Of a stretch of 64,000 bases of DNA, positions 53,283 to 63,317 are shown piece after piece. The translations under genes and the position numbers were made by a program. The notes beneath the pieces are model-generated. The model made no database searches. It was not told where the DNA came from and worked only from the letters and a program-made list of their open reading frames with translations. This DNA is from Thecaphora thlaspeos. Taxonomy: Eukaryota; Basidiomycota; Ustilaginomycetes; Urocystidales; Glomosporiaceae. The stretch is from positions 868,001-932,000 of the forward strand of contig UWYS01000001.1 in NCBI GenBank assembly GCA_900291925.1, given 5' to 3'. Within the stretch, counting starts at the first letter, position 1; each line of letters opens with the position of its first letter.

Positions 53283-54322
53283 CGTGGTCGTGGTCGTGGG
53301 CCGAGCTGGCAAGGGTCCCTGGGTTGTGGCCAAAAAATGGAGTCGGCCGCGCGAGTCGCCCTTGCCATGCGCCTGTGTGCTGGCCTCCCTTGCCACCTAC
53401 CTCCACATCCTGTGCTGCCTACCCGCGCGGCTGCCTACCCGCGCACCCAGGCCGGACCAAGGGCGAGCGTAGAGGGCGAGCGGGCGGCTCTGCTAAGTGG
53501 AGGGCGCAAGTATGGCGTCTACTCTGTCTCAGGGCACGCTCGGCCTCGGTCGAACTCCGGCTCGCGGGAAGGCTGCGCAGCCCAGCAGTGAGTCGCGCCC
53601 GGTGATTCGTCCGTTTTGCGCTGCTGATAAGAAGCTAAAAAGGCCGCTGGTGTGGCGTAGGAAGGGCGGCCTGCCGCATGTGTGTGCTCGTCAGTCGTGA
53701 GTCAAAAGGAAAAAGGAAAGAAACTAATAGTTAAGGGAGGAGTGTGAGTTTAGAGGGTGGCGCTTAACCCTGTCCCGGACGGCCCAACCCGGACGCAAGC
53801 ACGCATGCTCGAAGCTAGACGGGCGAAATGCTGAGAGATGCCTTGGACGGGCCGAGGGTTGAGCGCAGCGTGCGGATCTATCTTAACTATGTAGGATGCC
53901 CAGCTGCAGGTCGCAACAGAAGGACGGCGGCGGCAGGCAGGCAGGCAGGCAGGCAGGCAGACAGATAGGGTCTGAGAGGTGGCCTGGGGTGGAGCAAAGG
54001 CTACAATTGAGCGCGTGCATTTCGTATCTCCCTCGCCTCTTCTCGCCCGCCTCCGGCCCCGCCGTCTTCCCCCAGCTCAGCAGGCTTGCTTCTGACACTC
54101 TCACCACCATCACCACTGCCAGCAACTCCATCTCCACCACCATCATCGCTCCCACGTCGACCTCGCCGCCACCGCACGCCTATCAAAAGTTCCACTCGCA
54201 AGTTTGGCAATCTCGTGCCACCTCGTCGCTCTTCCTCTCCTCTCTGCTGACATCAGCTGTCTTGGAGCGGCACATCTCGACCCGGACCCACTCCTAGCAA
54301 CGGCCGCCAGCGACTGTTTCCC
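52896..54322. promoter_or_regulatory. Divergent upstream region with two microsatellites
   Basis: 1.43 kb. It contains GGTGGC then GTGGTC hexamers (53253-53300) and seven GGCA repeats (53932-53959). Open frames here are composition shadows. The last 300 bp before 54323 is C/T-rich leader. Confidence 0.45.
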
Positions 54323-55413
54323 ATGACAGCCCTCCTCTCCTCGCCTCACGACTTCATCATGGGCTTCCACGCCCGCCCGGGCAGCCCTAGGAGCTCGTCG
54401 CGCGTCTCGACGCCGCCCTCTTGCCCTTCATCAGCGCTCCTCTCCTCGCCCTCCTGCTCCACCTCGTCTCTGGCCACGTTTGTGCCATCCTCCGCAGCCA
54501 GCACAGCACACACGTCAGACGATGACGCCGAGATGCACAATGAGACGGCCAACGGACAGGCAGAGAAGCGCAGCGGCAAGCTCAGGAGCCGGCTGCAGCT
54601 GAGCGACGAGCAAAAGGCCGAGTTTGTCTCTCACATCGAGGAGAGCAAGAAGAAGTGAGTGCGCCCCTGAGAGCCATATTTCTGCGGATGCCACGGGATA
54701 CCGACCCTGCTCCACCCCTTACTCTCTTCCTCTCTGACCGCGGCAGGTTCATCTCGGACACCGCCCACCTCCCCAAGACGACAAACATGGGCCTGAGCAA
54801 CGCTGAGGCGGCCGCCGCCATGTCCCAGAACCGCTTCAATTTCAGCAAGACTGATTTCAGCTGGGACAACGACGATGAAGACTCGAGCGTCCGCCGCAAG
54901 GTGGCCGTCAAGGACACGACGTCGTTCCACATGGCGCTCCCTGTGCTCTTCGTCTCGTCGATCGCCAACTCGGTCCTCTTCTTCCAAAAAGTCCTCGGCT
55001 TCACGACGGTCGGCAAGCCCGCCACTCACCAGGCCGTAATGCGACGCGGGCCCATCTCGACGCTGCCGCGCACCAGCTCCCGCACCTGGTTGGCCGTACC
55101 GCCCCTCGACAAGGACCCGGGCGTCCGGATTGTGCTGCGCATGAGGCCTCAAGAGTGGGGCGAGCCCAGCGGCGACGGCATGGGTCCGCCCCAGCTCATG
55201 GTTGTCGTCAGCAGCGCCGACGACCTGCACAAGGAGGTCTCGACCAAGCTCGAGGCGCTCCGCCCAAAGGGCGACGAGTATTTCCCCAAAGTCTGGTTCT
55301 TCAAGGCCAAGGTCCTCGCCAAGCCGCAGAACAAGCCCTGGGGCGCCCGCGAGATGCATCTCCTCGACCCCGACGGCAACAAAATTGTCTTTTTTAACGA
55401 GATCAACCGATGA
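54323..55413 (+). CDS. Glyoxalase/bleomycin-resistance (VOC) fold protein
   Basis: Exons 54323-54654 and 54747-55413 (332 aa), with a 92-bp phase-2 intron. The first ~110 residues are Ser-rich with a charged stretch (SDEQKAEFVSHIEESKKK); the start could equally be the ATG at 54359. After a linker, the VOC domain (about 205-332) shows the beta-alpha-beta pattern: FHMALPVLFVSSIANSVLFF, QKVLGFTTVG, RTWLAVPPLDKDPGVRIVLR, a second unit starting PPQLMVVVSSADDLHKEV, and the ending WGAREMHLLDPDGNKIVFFN. The final REMHLLDPDGN resembles the motif that supplies the metal-binding Glu in many VOC enzymes, but the other ligands cannot be assigned. Substrate unknown. Confidence 0.78.
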
Positions 55414-55793
55414 GCCGGGCACGCTTTCGTCGTCGGCGTCTAACCTCCCGGCCGCCCTTCACCACCCCTCACCATAGGACTACCCACACCACTCTCTGCA
55501 AGTTCGCGTCCCACTTTCTCGATCCTGTTTCCTTTTGGGTTATACTACTTCGATCGTCGCCCACGCTGCGACCTTCGCCCTTGTAACGGCATTGCAACTG
55601 ATACGGTCTTGTCTCTACATATAGCACCCTGTACTTATATCTTCTTTCCACGGGCATCGCCTAAGATCAGCATGACATCCACCAAACCTCACTCTTTACT
55701 CTTTCCTCTTACATGTATTTGTCCGCGAGGACATCTTGACTGCGTTGAGAACAGATCTCGCTCTAATGCGTTCAGCTCAGTATACATATACCC
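55414..55793. other. Convergent intergenic region
   Basis: 380 bp between stop codons, moderately AT-rich around 55600-55690. No gene seen. Confidence 0.4.
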
Positions 55794-57615
55794 TCATGCG
55801 CAGTGCGGCGGTTCTAAAGTCCATTCGAAGGCGGGTCGGGTAGATTCGGCGTACTGTTTAGTGCCCATCTCTGTGAGGCGCGAGATGACGCGGGCAAAGG
55901 CGAACAGCTCCTCGTCTCCTGTAAAGATGGGCGAGCCGCCTAGGTCATCCATTGTCAGGCCCTGGTCATTCGGGCGGCGTGGGTTGGAAAGACGTCGCTG
56001 ATCATCAGCATCCTGAAAGGAAACGAGAGCACACAAAGAGACCGGAGGTTCACAGGCAACTCACCAGATCATCCATCAAGGCCCTCATCTGGTCTGCCGT
56101 CGGCTTGCTGTCTTTGTTGGCGTCTCCGCTAAAGATCTGGAGGATGGGAACCTGACTGCTGGCGAACAGCTTGGTCTTGCTCTCGTACGCCGCGTCGATA
56201 AAGGTGATGAAGCGCCGTGCCAGGTCGCGCTGGTGCAGCCCCATTCTTGGCACAGCCTCGACAAAGATGGCTCCAAAGTTGTTGCAAATCTCGATGTAAT
56301 CCGCCGCCGACTTTGGCGTCCCGCACAGCTCGTCAAAAGTGAAGCGCGCGACGTTGGTCGTCGAGAGAGGGACCTTGAGCGTTCGACCCCAGATCGTCAG
56401 GGGTCGGTCTTGCTGGACGGGATCGGACGCATCGCTGGACGTGAGCGCTTCGAACATCTTGTCGAACTCGCGGTTGTGTGGGACGTCGAGAGGGCTAAAG
56501 TAGACGGTCGAGAGAGCGCGTGGCTGTTTGCGGTAGTCGGTCCCCGAATTAAGGTCCGTTACCCTGTAGTGCTTCTTGAGCAGGTCGATAGTGGGCAGGA
56601 ACGATGAGCGCTGAATGCCATTCTTGTACAGCTCGTCCGGGTGGCGATTGGACGTCATGACGCAGACGGTCCCGTAAGCCGTGATACGTTCCAACAGCCC
56701 GCGCAGGATCATGGCGTCGGCAATGTCTGTCACCTGGAACTCGTCGAAGCAGAGCACGCTGTAGGAGCGCGACATCTCGCGCGCGATCGCCTCATTCACG
56801 TCCGACTCTTCGCCTACGTGTGCGGCAGAAGAGGAGGAGGACGAGGAAGACTGCGAGGTTGGGTTGGACATCATCATGACGATGCCAGACGGTCTGTGCG
56901 TCTTGGACTTGTAGTAGTGCGCCCGCTTGTGCGCCTCCATCATGAATTGGTGGAAGTGGATGCGGCGTTTGCCGCGAATATTGTCCGGAAGCGTGTCGTA
57001 GAAGAGGTCCATGAGCATGCTCTTGCCCGTTCCCACGTTGCCATAGAGGTAGAGACCCTTCGGGATGCCCTTCAGGATGCCCTTCGGTACGACCACCGCG
57101 TCCGCCTCGCCGCCGCCACGGCGTCCGAAGGGCAGCCAGGAGAGGAGTCCGCAGCTCCTCGACTGGACCGCCTCGTCCGGGTCGGGCACGGAGCTTTGCT
57201 TGTAGGTCTTGAGCTCGTCGTGGAGCCTCTGGAGGACCTTGACGATGCTGCGCTGGTGACTGTCGTCGCGGAGGACACCCTTCTCTACGAGGGCCTGGTA
57301 TCTTGTGGTAGGGTCGTCGCTGGGAACCTGTAACGGCGCAGCGGCGCTCCCAATGGGCGAGGAGGAGGAGAGCAAGCGGCGTGCGGTGTGGGGTAATGGG
57401 GGAAGAGGATATCGGGAGTGTGGTTGCGCTCGCAGCGTCGCGATGGTACGGCCATGTTGTGCCGCTGTTTGTGATGGCGAGTGCGCCGACGCGGCGGCCA
57501 GGGTGGGCAGGGAAAGGCGACGACGGCTGCCGGTGACCCAGCGGGCTGGAGAGGCTGATAACTGGCGTAGAGCGGTCCGGGAGGAGGAGGCGGTATTGAC
57601 TGGCGCAGCGAGCAT
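55794..57615 (-). CDS. AFG1: AFG1-like mitochondrial AAA-type ATPase
   Basis: Exons 57615-56065 and 56012-55794 (589 aa); the 52-bp intron is the shortest placed in the window. A long Arg/Ser/Ala N-terminus without acidic residues is a mitochondrial presequence. The family blocks are clear: Walker A KGLYLYGNVGTGKSMLMDLF, IHFHQFMMEAHKRAH, Walker B VLCFDEFQVTDIADAMIL, VMTSNRHPDELYKNGIQR, YRKQPRALSTVYFSPLD and FTFDELCGTPKSAADYIEIC. AFG1/LACE1 assists turnover of respiratory subunits at the inner membrane. The C-terminal exon ends RVISRLTEMGTKQYAESTR, a typical helix. A Ser-rich insertion between the Walker motifs is lineage-specific. Confidence 0.93.
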
Positions 57616-58121
57616 GTCGTGACGGAGGAGGATGGATGGGAGAGCCAGACCTGCTAGGCGGTGGTGTGGCGTGGTGGCGGTGGCGACAGAGGGGGGAGAG
57701 CGGCGGTGCGTGTATTCGTGGCGAGAGGTTGCGAGACAGTGAGTGTTGGATCGGAAGAAAGGGACTCGCTCGCGCCCCTCGGAGCCGACCCGGGCACGGG
57801 CGGGTGGGCGCTGCACCAAGCTCCCCGATTTCCGAGCGACCCGCCGCGACACCGCGTCAAGCGCCGCTTTCGCCCGCACCCTCGAGCGCCACATTCGCCC
57901 AGCGTCTGTCCCGTCGTCTCTTCTCGAGCGAGAAAACTGCGCACTGCGCACGGTGCACCGAGGCCTCCCAGCCAGCCTCCACCAGCCTCCACTACTTCCG
58001 CCTCGATCCTCTCCCTCCCGCCACCAGCATCCCCGTAACCTGACCGTTTCGCGTCGTCTCCATCGTCCTTGCCGTCCTTATCATTCCTTGCCATCCTTGA
58101 ACCAACCAGCAGTCACGCAAC
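57616..58121. promoter_or_regulatory. Divergent promoter region of AFG1 and the UCH gene
   Basis: 506 bp between starts, rich in CpG; no TATA box. The segment before 58122 is C/T-rich leader. Confidence 0.4.
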
Positions 58122-58956
58122 ATGTCAGAGAATGCCGACGTGCCCATCCGCTGGGTCCCGCTCGAGTCCAACCCAGAGCTCTTCACCCAGTGGTCCAAGA
58201 ACATGGGCCTCGACACCTCGCGCTACGCCTTCCACGACATCTTCGGCCTCGACCCGGAGCTCCTCCAGATGGTCCCCCAGCCCGTGGAGGCCGTACTCCT
58301 CCTTTATCCGACTACGCTCGACACGGCCGAATCGCGCAGGGAAGAAGAGGCATCGACAGCCGAGCACAGCATGGGCGAGACAGAAGGCGAGACAATCTGG
58401 TTCAAGCAGACAATCGGCAACGCGTGCGGTACCATCGGACTGCTGCACGCCCTGTCCAACAGTCGCGCCCTCGACACCTTACCCAGCAACTGTCCGCTGC
58501 GCAGGCTACTGGACCAGGCGCGGCCGCTCGGACCGCTGGAGAGGGCGAAGCTCCTCGCAAAGTCAAAGGAGCTAGAGATCGTACACTCGTCCACCGCCAG
58601 CGGGGGACAGACGGCAGCACCGCAGGCGACCGACGAAATAATCCTCCACTTTGTCTGCTTCATCCGCGACAAGGACGGCGAGCTGGTCGAGCTCGACGGG
58701 AGCAGAAAAGGTCCACTCAAGCGCAACATGAAGGTCGAAAGCCAGCAAGACCTCCTCGCCAAGGCCGCCGGCTTTGTCCAGAAGCACTATGTGAGTTGCC
58801 CCAGGTTGGTTGAGTATGGCGTAGGCGAAGTGGCAAGGGGCTCCCTTGCTGACATTGCTCTTCTGCTCTGCCCGTCTTACCGCTGAACAGATGGCCAAGA
58901 ACCCCAACGAGCACAACTTCAATCTCATTGCTCTAGCACCCGCGGCAGAACACTAG
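58122..58956 (+). CDS. Ubiquitin carboxyl-terminal hydrolase, UCH-L3/YUH1 type
   Basis: Exons 58122-58790 and 58891-58956 (244 aa), with a 100-bp intron (GTGAGT..CAG). The triad is complete: Cys in QTIGNACGTIGLLHAL near residue 99, His in ILHFVCFI near 178 and Asp in VELDGSRKGP near 193, with the oxyanion Gln in FKQT. A flexible crossover loop (PLERAKLLAKSKELE) precedes the His. The short second exon codes AKNPNEHNFNLIALAPA, the conserved last strand. The enzyme removes small adducts from the ubiquitin C-terminus in the cytosol. Length matches UCH-L3 (230 aa). Its stop is only 64 bp from that of the convergent ligase-like gene. Confidence 0.94.
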
Positions 58957-59020
58957 GCGATGTTCAGGAGCGACTACGCTTCTGCTTACAATGACCATGC
59001 CCTGCTTCCTGCGATTGCCG

Positions 59021-60433
59021 CTACAGATGCCCGTCGCGAGCCGCCTGGACCGCATGTGCTGCCGCCTCTGTGAAGTTGTCGTGGAAGGCAAAGTCAATAC
59101 CGCTTTCTCGAAGCTGCGTAAGAGCATGGCAGCAGAAAAGACGGCGCTTAGCCGATGAAGACAGGCTCCAACATTCGAAGCGCCACATCGGGCTACTCAC
59201 CACTTTGGCGGCCTCTTCGCTCCCTGTACCCTTCATGCGCACGACGATAGGCTTAGTGATGCCGTACTCCCTGACGGCATCGATGATGCCCTGCGCAACG
59301 ACACTGCCACTCACCATATCCGTCGCGAAGTCGGGAGGTCGTCAGCTTTGAGGTCATGTCCTCGCACGACGCCTCGCTATACTCACTCGGTCTTTGTGAT
59401 TCCACCAAAGCAATTGACAAACAGCACATTGACCTGCTCCTCCCTGTTGAGCGTCTCGATGGCCAATCTGGCATTCTGGCGGTTTGCGCCACCTCCTCCG
59501 TCCAAAAAGTTTGCCGGACCACCGCCTAGGAAGTTGGGTCCGTCCATCGTCGCCATGGTGTTTCCGGCACCGTAGCCGAAACAGCCTACCTTGCCGACGC
59601 GTGGGAGGGAGAGATCGAGCTTGATGTAGAATAGCCCGCCACGTTCGGCGGAGAGGGTGTTGGCGTCGAGTGGACGGGTAGCGTGGTAGGGCTGTAGAAG
59701 AGGTTGACGTGGCACGGAGAATGGATCGAATTTGAGGAATGGGTTGATGCTGTGCCGTCATGATGAGCGGGGAGAGACTGAGAGAGTCAGAGGAGGTATC
59801 GCGGCACGGTGACGTGGGGAAGAGATGGACTCACATTTCGATCTTGCCAGTGTTGTGCATCAGTCTGAACGTGAACCAGAGCCCCTCATGCCTGTCGAAG
59901 ATTTGCCAGAATCCTCTGAGGATCTCGACGACCTTGTCTCCATTCTTGTCGACGCCGAGAGACTTGATGAACTCCTTCGCCTCGTCGCGGTCGAAGCTGT
60001 CCTCGACTCCGGACGGTAAGCTGATCTGTCGGATGGTCTTACAGCCTTTGCTTCGCAGTTTCAGTAGTCGCAATCCGCCCTGTCCCACGTCTGCTTGGTC
60101 ATCACTGCGATGTGGGAGGGAGTACATGGGTGCCGCGAGGATGGATGGGCCATACAACGTTACTCGCTCGGCGCTGTCGCCAATGTTGGACCGTAGCCAG
60201 GGCTGAGCAGTCCGGTCAGCGTGCAGCAGTACGGCCAGAGCAGACTGTGCGTCGGATGCGACGACGGAGGAATCGCTGCGAATGGCCGCATCGAGACCAT
60301 GGATACCCGTCGAAGCAAGGAAAGAGGGGACGTCTTTCGGCTGGATGTGGAAGCATCGCCTAGCCGCCGCTCCTTGTAGGGAACGCAACGGTGGGAGGTG
60401 ACTTGTGACACGACGAAGGGATAGGAATGGCAT
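59021..60433 (-). CDS. Succinyl-CoA ligase beta-subunit-like protein, reduced ATP-grasp part
   Basis: Four exons: 60433-59835, 59749-59387, 59303-59201 and 59113-59021 (385 aa), with introns of 83-87 bp and consistent phases. The second half matches the CoA-ligase domain: CFGYGAGNTMATMDGPNFLG, GGPANFLDGGGGANRQNARL, VNVLFVNCFGGITKTD and PIVVRMKGTGSEEAAK. A presequence-like start (MPFLSLRRVTSHLPPL) suggests mitochondria. The first half should be an ATP-grasp domain but is shorter than usual and lacks the Lys-Gly-rich GGRGKG loop; recognisable pieces are FIKSLGVDKNGD and EGLWFTFRLMHNTGKIE. It may be a divergent paralogue rather than the TCA-cycle enzyme. It faces the alpha-like gene head to head. 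Confidence 0.75.
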
Positions 60434-60499
60434 GGCTTGGTTGTGTGTAGGGATGCGGTGCCGAGCAGACGGCGTAGCGACGGTGAAGCAAGTAAGTAA

Positions 60500-61629
60500 G
60501 AGGGACGAGATGATGGCCAAGGTGCGGGGACCACGACCACAGCAGGCCCCTCCTGCTCCTCCAGGACCGACAATACTATAGACTTCACCCTACGCTCTAC
60601 CTCCTCGCTCCGTGCCCTGTCTCCACACCGCTTGGCACCCGCGCGCCGCTTCTCCTCCCCTGCCTCGAGCAATGCAGGCACCTACGCCTCTACGCTCCAC
60701 CATCTAGCCGCCGGTCCACACTCCAAGGTTGTCGTTCAAGGGTTCACCGGTAAGGCCTCTACCGCACACACCGCCATCTCTCTTTCCATGGGGACGCGCA
60801 TTGTCGGCGGCACGTCGTCGGGTAAAGGCGGACAGAGCCACCTCGCCCGACCCGTCTTTGGCTCGATGAGGGAGGCCGTAAGGGAATGCAAGCCAGACGC
60901 GGCGTCCGTCTTTGTTCCGGCCTCCCTGGCGGCCGGAGCGGTGCTGGAGGCCATAGAGGAGGAAGTTCCCCTGGTCGTATGTGTGGCCGAGGGTGTTCGC
61001 CCATGATCACCGCTGCGCCCGGTCCCATCGGGATAGCGTCGCGCTCAGGCACTCTCTTGTACGAAGCTAGCTGGGCGACCAAGCATCTGGGTCAGTCGTA
61101 CATCCTTGGCATAGACGGTGACTTTTACCCCGGTACGAGGACCGTAGAGGCGTTGGAGTTCTTTATGCAGGATCGAGAGACCGAAGGTGGGTGGATGCCG
61201 TAGCGTGGCCGCTGACTGTAGGCCTGATACGCGCCGGTAGCAGATGCTGACACTTGTCCTCGTCCGCCGATCGCAAAAGCCATCATTCTCTGCGGCGAAG
61301 CAGGCAGAACGATGGAAGAGGAAGTGTACGACCTCCTCTCCTCCTCATGTCCTTACCGCCTTTCTTCCACGTCCCTCTCATCACGGAGAGAAGGCGATGC
61401 GACGCCCTTTGTCAAGCCAATCATAGACTTCATCGCGGGGCTGACCATCGCGCCGGGCCAGACGTTCGGACATGCTGGTGCCATATGGAGAGACGGCGTC
61501 AACTCCGCACAGCAGAAGCAGGATCTGTGGAGAAGGGCGGGCATGCGTATCGCCGAGACGATTGCGGATGTGGGCAGGTTGGTGGAAGAGGAGCTGCAGC
61601 TGCAGAGGCGTGGGTTGACCGGTCAGTAA
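60500..61629 (+). pseudogene. Succinyl-CoA ligase alpha-subunit-like gene, broken
   Basis: Recognisable pieces in order: VVVQGFTGKASTAHTAISLS and GTSSGKGGQSHLARPVFGSM to VVCVAEG, ending at a stop at 61004-61006; then in another frame from 61003 MITAAPGPIGIASRSGTLLY to FFMQDRETE; after a 93-bp intron (61187-61279, acceptor ending AAG) IILCGEAGRTMEEEVYDLL and the phospho-His block GQTFGHAGAI. About 40 residues that normally lie between EGV and the SRSGTL block, including the GPNCPG loop, are absent and the frame changes there. No in-frame ATG occurs between the upstream stop (60497-60499) and 60788, although the intervening frame reads like a presequence (TLRSTSSLRALSPHRLAPAR). A 13-codon upstream exon at 60453 is possible but unconvincing. 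Confidence 0.72.
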
Positions 61630-61838
61630 GCAGTCTAGACGAGCGGATCCATCGGAATAGGAAGGCTTGGTTGCAGAGGCGAGGTTCTCGGTACTGGTAC
61701 AGTAAGGAAGGCGAGAGGTGCGTGGTGCGTGTGTTTGCAGAGCCGCCAGGGCAGAGAGGCGGGAAGGCCGACTTGTGCGTACACCGTCTGTAGATCGAAC
61801 AAGATCGAAACACGAGAGGCGCACGCGCGAGCGACGTC

Positions 61839-62726
61839 TCAGAAGAACTTGTTGGCGATCCTCTTGAGCAGGTCGATGCAGTATGGGATGTAGCTCAGCG
61901 AGTAGAGCGTGAACGCGACGCTGTAGAGAGGAACAAAGGAGGGGCGTGAAGGTATTGAGTCTCATTTCGGTCAGCAAGCTTGCGTCTCGGATCAAGAGAA
62001 GCATCTCCAGCCGGGACGAGGAGTGCTCACTATAGAATGATTACAAAGATGAGTGCGACGATCTTACCATCAAGGTGGTCGAGACAGCTGGGACGTCAGT
62101 ACACACTAGCGCTTCCCTCTCAGCTTCGGAAGGCCCCACTCGACTGTGCACTCACCGCCGATCCAATTGCAAACGCCGCCACCCAGACCACTACGAAGGC
62201 CGCGATCATGGCTAGAGTGAAGACGATGCGGACCTTGGCGAACATCTGCTTGAATTGCTTGATGAAGCCAAGCAGGAAGCCTGTCCCCGTTAGCGAGACG
62301 ACCACGCCGACCGAGTAGAGGATGGCGAACGATGTCAACGACCCAGTGAAGAGGAAGACGGAGCCGAGGATCGACATCACGAAGCCGATGCCCAAGCTGA
62401 CATCGAGCGCGGCGTAGCGGGGTCGCGGGGGGGAGCGTATCGTGTCAGTAGACGTATCGGATGTGAGACCGTGAGACGGATCAGTCCTAGCTGGCCGGAA
62501 AGGAGAGGTGACGGACTCACCAAGCACCGAACCCAATCATTCTCTGCTGCCTCGTCAGGTCGATGCCAAGCCTCTTTGAAAAGGCGTCGTTCTCTCCCGT
62601 CAGCTCGCCGCCGAGGTTCTTGACCTGGTGTGTGTCCATGTTGATCCAGCGCGATGCGCCCGTGCCGGCAAAGGCACCGCCTCCACCGCCGCCGCCGCCA
62701 CCACCGCCGGGAAGCCAGGAGGACAT
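61839..62726 (-). CDS. SFT2: SFT2-like vesicle transport protein
   Basis: Four exons: 62726-62521, 62396-62156, 62062-62031 and 61920-61839, giving 186 aa. The Gly-rich start (a run of 11 Gly) precedes a cytosolic region and four membrane helices: LGIGFVMSILGSVFLFTGSL, FAILYSVGVVVSLTGTGFLL, VFTLAMIAAFVVVWVAAFAI and IVALIFVIILYVAFTLYSLS, ending with YIPYCIDLLKRIANKFF. The GFLLGFIKQFKQMF loop and the LYSLSYIPY ending are family marks. SFT2 helps fusion of endosome-derived vesicles with the Golgi. The third exon is only 32 nt and its acceptor ends AAG, used instead of a CAG that lies too near the branch site and would give a stop. Confidence 0.88.
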
Positions 62727-63317
62727 GGCCGAAAAGGGAGGACGTGAGGTGTAGAGAGTGATCCCAGCTGGTTCTTCTGAGGGGAGCGAGGGCGTCCGTG
62801 TGTGGCTTTCTCCCTCGAGACGGTGGCTAGGCGAGAGGTCGCTCGATCCAAGCGTGTGTGAAGGGGTGGTCGTCAGGTGTCGTAAAGGCTGGGGAGAGCG
62901 AGAGGATGTCGTTAGTGGATGTGATAGATGTGAGGAGTGGACGATGGCCGGAGAGATGCGGTGGTCGGTTGTCGGTGGTGGTGGGGGTGATGGGTGGCTT
63001 GGCCAGTCTGTCGGTCTGTACGGCCTCTTGGCGCCTCTGCTGGCAGGGAAATTGAGGTGTTGCGTGTTGGTTCATGGCCCGTCGGAAGGGATGCCGAGAG
63101 CCGCTAAAGGGTCCGCCGCAGTTTACGCTTAGCGGGCCGAGTGGGCCTGACCGACCGACCAACACGCCAGCGTCACGAGCGCGACGACGACTTCGAATTG
63201 CTCAAGCCACCCTCGATCGAAAACGGCTGCTCACACGCTTCACGAAACGTTCAAGACGTTGGATGCTAGCACTGCACTCTCTATCAGCTGGTGCGAGGCA
63301 TCCGCTCCGCCTCGTCG
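62727..63317. promoter_or_regulatory. Intergenic, upstream of SFT2
   Basis: 591 bp between the SFT2 start and the stop of the next minus-strand gene. No gene or repeat recognised. Confidence 0.4.
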
